A stretch of DNA of 64,000 nucleotides from contig CABFPE010000117.1 of assembly GCA_900660155.1 (NCBI GenBank), positions 333,675-397,674 of the forward strand, read 5' to 3'. Numbering within the stretch: position 1 is the first letter of the stretch; each line of letters begins with the position of its first letter. This stretch comes from Hofstenia miamia (taxonomy: Eukaryota > Xenacoelomorpha > Acoela > Hofsteniidae). Position numbers and translations under genes: made by a program. Shown piece by piece: positions 62,583-64,000 of the stretch. The notes beneath the pieces were generated by a model that made no database searches, was not told the DNA's origin, and saw only the letters and a program-made list of their open reading frames with translations.

Positions 62583-63982
62583 ACCTCAAAGTTACTATTC
62601 TTATACATATACGTAATTAACCCAAAGCATGAATATATTTTTAATAAATTGTTGAAAATTTGTCCTTGTTGACAAGCATGAAAATGAAACTGCAGAGTTC
62701 TGTTATAAAAATAGGAAGAGTAGAGAATAATCGAAAAATATTATTTTTTCAACTAATGCTTTTATTTCAAACGAAGTTGTTTTCTTTTCACGATTTATAA
62801 CAAACTTATGGCAGTTTCACTATTCGAGGTATTTTTTTTAATTTTGCTTTTGTAGGATAAATATTGGTAGAATTGGTACATTCGTGGTCATTGTGGCGTT
62901 TTTGGAAGCCTTTATTGTGCTGTTAACACTAATCTCGTACATGCACTTGCTTGAAAATAACCCGTGAATGGAATTTAGTATATTTAGGTCTTATGCAACC
63001 GAAGTTAAACAACCATGTATAACCGCTCATTGTCGAAGGTTGCTTATCCGTGTGTTGTGCAGTAGAAATAATCTTCAATACCTCGTTAACATACGTGCAG
63101 TAGTAGTCTAGATTGATAGTAACAATAAAATAATATTAAAGCCGATATCTTAACACAAGTTCATTTTGAAAGCTAAAACACCTTCTATCGTATACTTCAA
63201 TCACAATTTAGCAAATGATCCGATTGGATGCATACCACTCCATTTTAACGCATGTTATTTATATGTTAAGATCAATTTCTACCTGATATTTCGTTTTCAT
63301 TGTGACTTGTGCTTACTATCGTCTGATCACAGCACACTAAACTTAACTCAATGACCACACTAACAAAATTTGTGTAATTTGGGGGTCTCAGGGCAAGTGT
63401 TAAACAAACATACGCTAGTTTAACTGAGATTTTCTCTAGGAGCTCTTAAGAACAAAAGAATTCAAAACGTGCGCGATTGCAACCCTTATGTTCGGCCAGG
63501 TTAGATATTTTCGATTTTGCGAGGTTGAACACTTGACCTGGGAACATGCATGCATAATCGCGCTAACCTTTTGTTTGTTTTCCCCTAATGTGTGTGGAGA
63601 TATGTGAATACGGTCTTGTTTGTTCCCAGGTGAGTGATGTTATAACGGCATTCAAAAAGCACGTTCGCTCAATGGGCCTTTTGTCAACCACTTTTTTTTA
63701 TAAAAAGAGCTCTTCAGCAGTATCTTTGAAAGCAATATTTCCTCAAAGGATTTTCTTCATTCCAAAATCAATCTGTTCCTGAAGTTTAGCCGTACTTACT
63801 TTGCGAATGCCCTAACTTTGTCTTCTGTTTGAATCTTTCTAGGAAAAAGTTTGCATGTCTTACTAAACAATAACATTTCATTTTAGATCTTACTAACTCT
63901 TTACATAGCAAATCATGCTTCCCTATAGTTCAGTAGATTTCTATCTTAGACATTTAGCAATTCTTGCTAAATGATCATTAAT
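62583..63982. other. region right of the last recovered qki/how exon
   Basis: If the gene continues, this is intron. I find no exon in phase with exon 8. An ATG frame at 63588-63782 has no recognised motif. Confidence 0.5.
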
Positions 63983-64000
63983 TATATATATATATATATA
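63983..64000. repeat. (TA)n microsatellite at window edge
   Basis: Nine TA units run to the end of the window. Confidence 0.9.

Noticed and set aside
63588-63782. Possible final qki/how exon after TTCCCAG at 63624-63630
   Set aside because: In the phase required by exon 8 it stops within three codons, and the residues do not resemble a QKI/HOW tail.
1-64000. tRNA, rRNA, CRISPR, bacterial operon features
   Set aside because: No A/B-box cloverleaf, rRNA-like or regularly spaced repeat arrays were seen, and spliced genes show this is a eukaryotic nuclear sequence.

Overview
This is an AT-rich invertebrate nuclear window with spliced genes, GT-AG introns and a dense load of decayed transposons. 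It looks like an arthropod-like or other fast-evolving protostome. That rests on a Quaking/HOW-type STAR protein whose C-terminal tail resembles insect HOW, an animal Sac1 lipid phosphatase, and the mix of mobile elements (Penelope-like, jockey/CR1-like LINE, Tc1/mariner including an arthropod-type DUF4817-like mariner, hAT, P/THAP, Merlin). The sequence alone does not fix the species.

Layout. At 218-324 there may be the last exon of a gene lying upstream. From 1.6 to 6.8 kb there are LINE, mariner and Tc1 fragments and an assembly gap. From 7305 to 19154 (+) lies a complete SAC1 gene: six coding exons, 578 aa, a CX5R catalytic loop, two C-terminal membrane segments and a C-terminal KXKXX retrieval signal. 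Its fourth intron holds a Penelope-like element; its fifth holds a P-element/THAP relic and a LINE 3' end. From 19.2 to 42.0 kb I find no convincing host gene. That stretch has a nested LINE/Penelope/hAT cluster (20.9-24.5 kb), a hAT scrap, a LINE RT, a mariner with internal deletion (27969-28983), tandem duplications near 31 kb, a split THAP domain, a Tc1 copy and a Penelope fragment. From 42332 to beyond the right edge (+) lies a qki/how STAR RNA-binding gene: seven exons recovered (380 codons), the 3' end outside the window, and a candidate alternative last exon at 59415. Its introns hold a Merlin element with about 135-bp TIRs, a hAT MITE with a perfect 8-bp target duplication and a TTAA-flanked element.

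Assembly quality matters here. Two 1.25-1.34 kb head-to-tail copies are each joined by one N (40697, 45601), one upstream of qki/how and one in its first intron. A 30-N gap sits between about 90-bp direct repeats (20555-20863), and a 152-N gap is flanked by poly-G. A complete 19-base Tn5/Nextera mosaic end is embedded at 56386-56404. Part of the apparent structure is therefore probably artificial.

The two host genes (phosphoinositide turnover at ER/Golgi; RNA processing) are functionally unrelated neighbours. I did not find a new multi-gene system. The most useful biological leads are the STAR gene's altered KH GxxG loop, its 30-nt cassette exon and its candidate alternative terminus.
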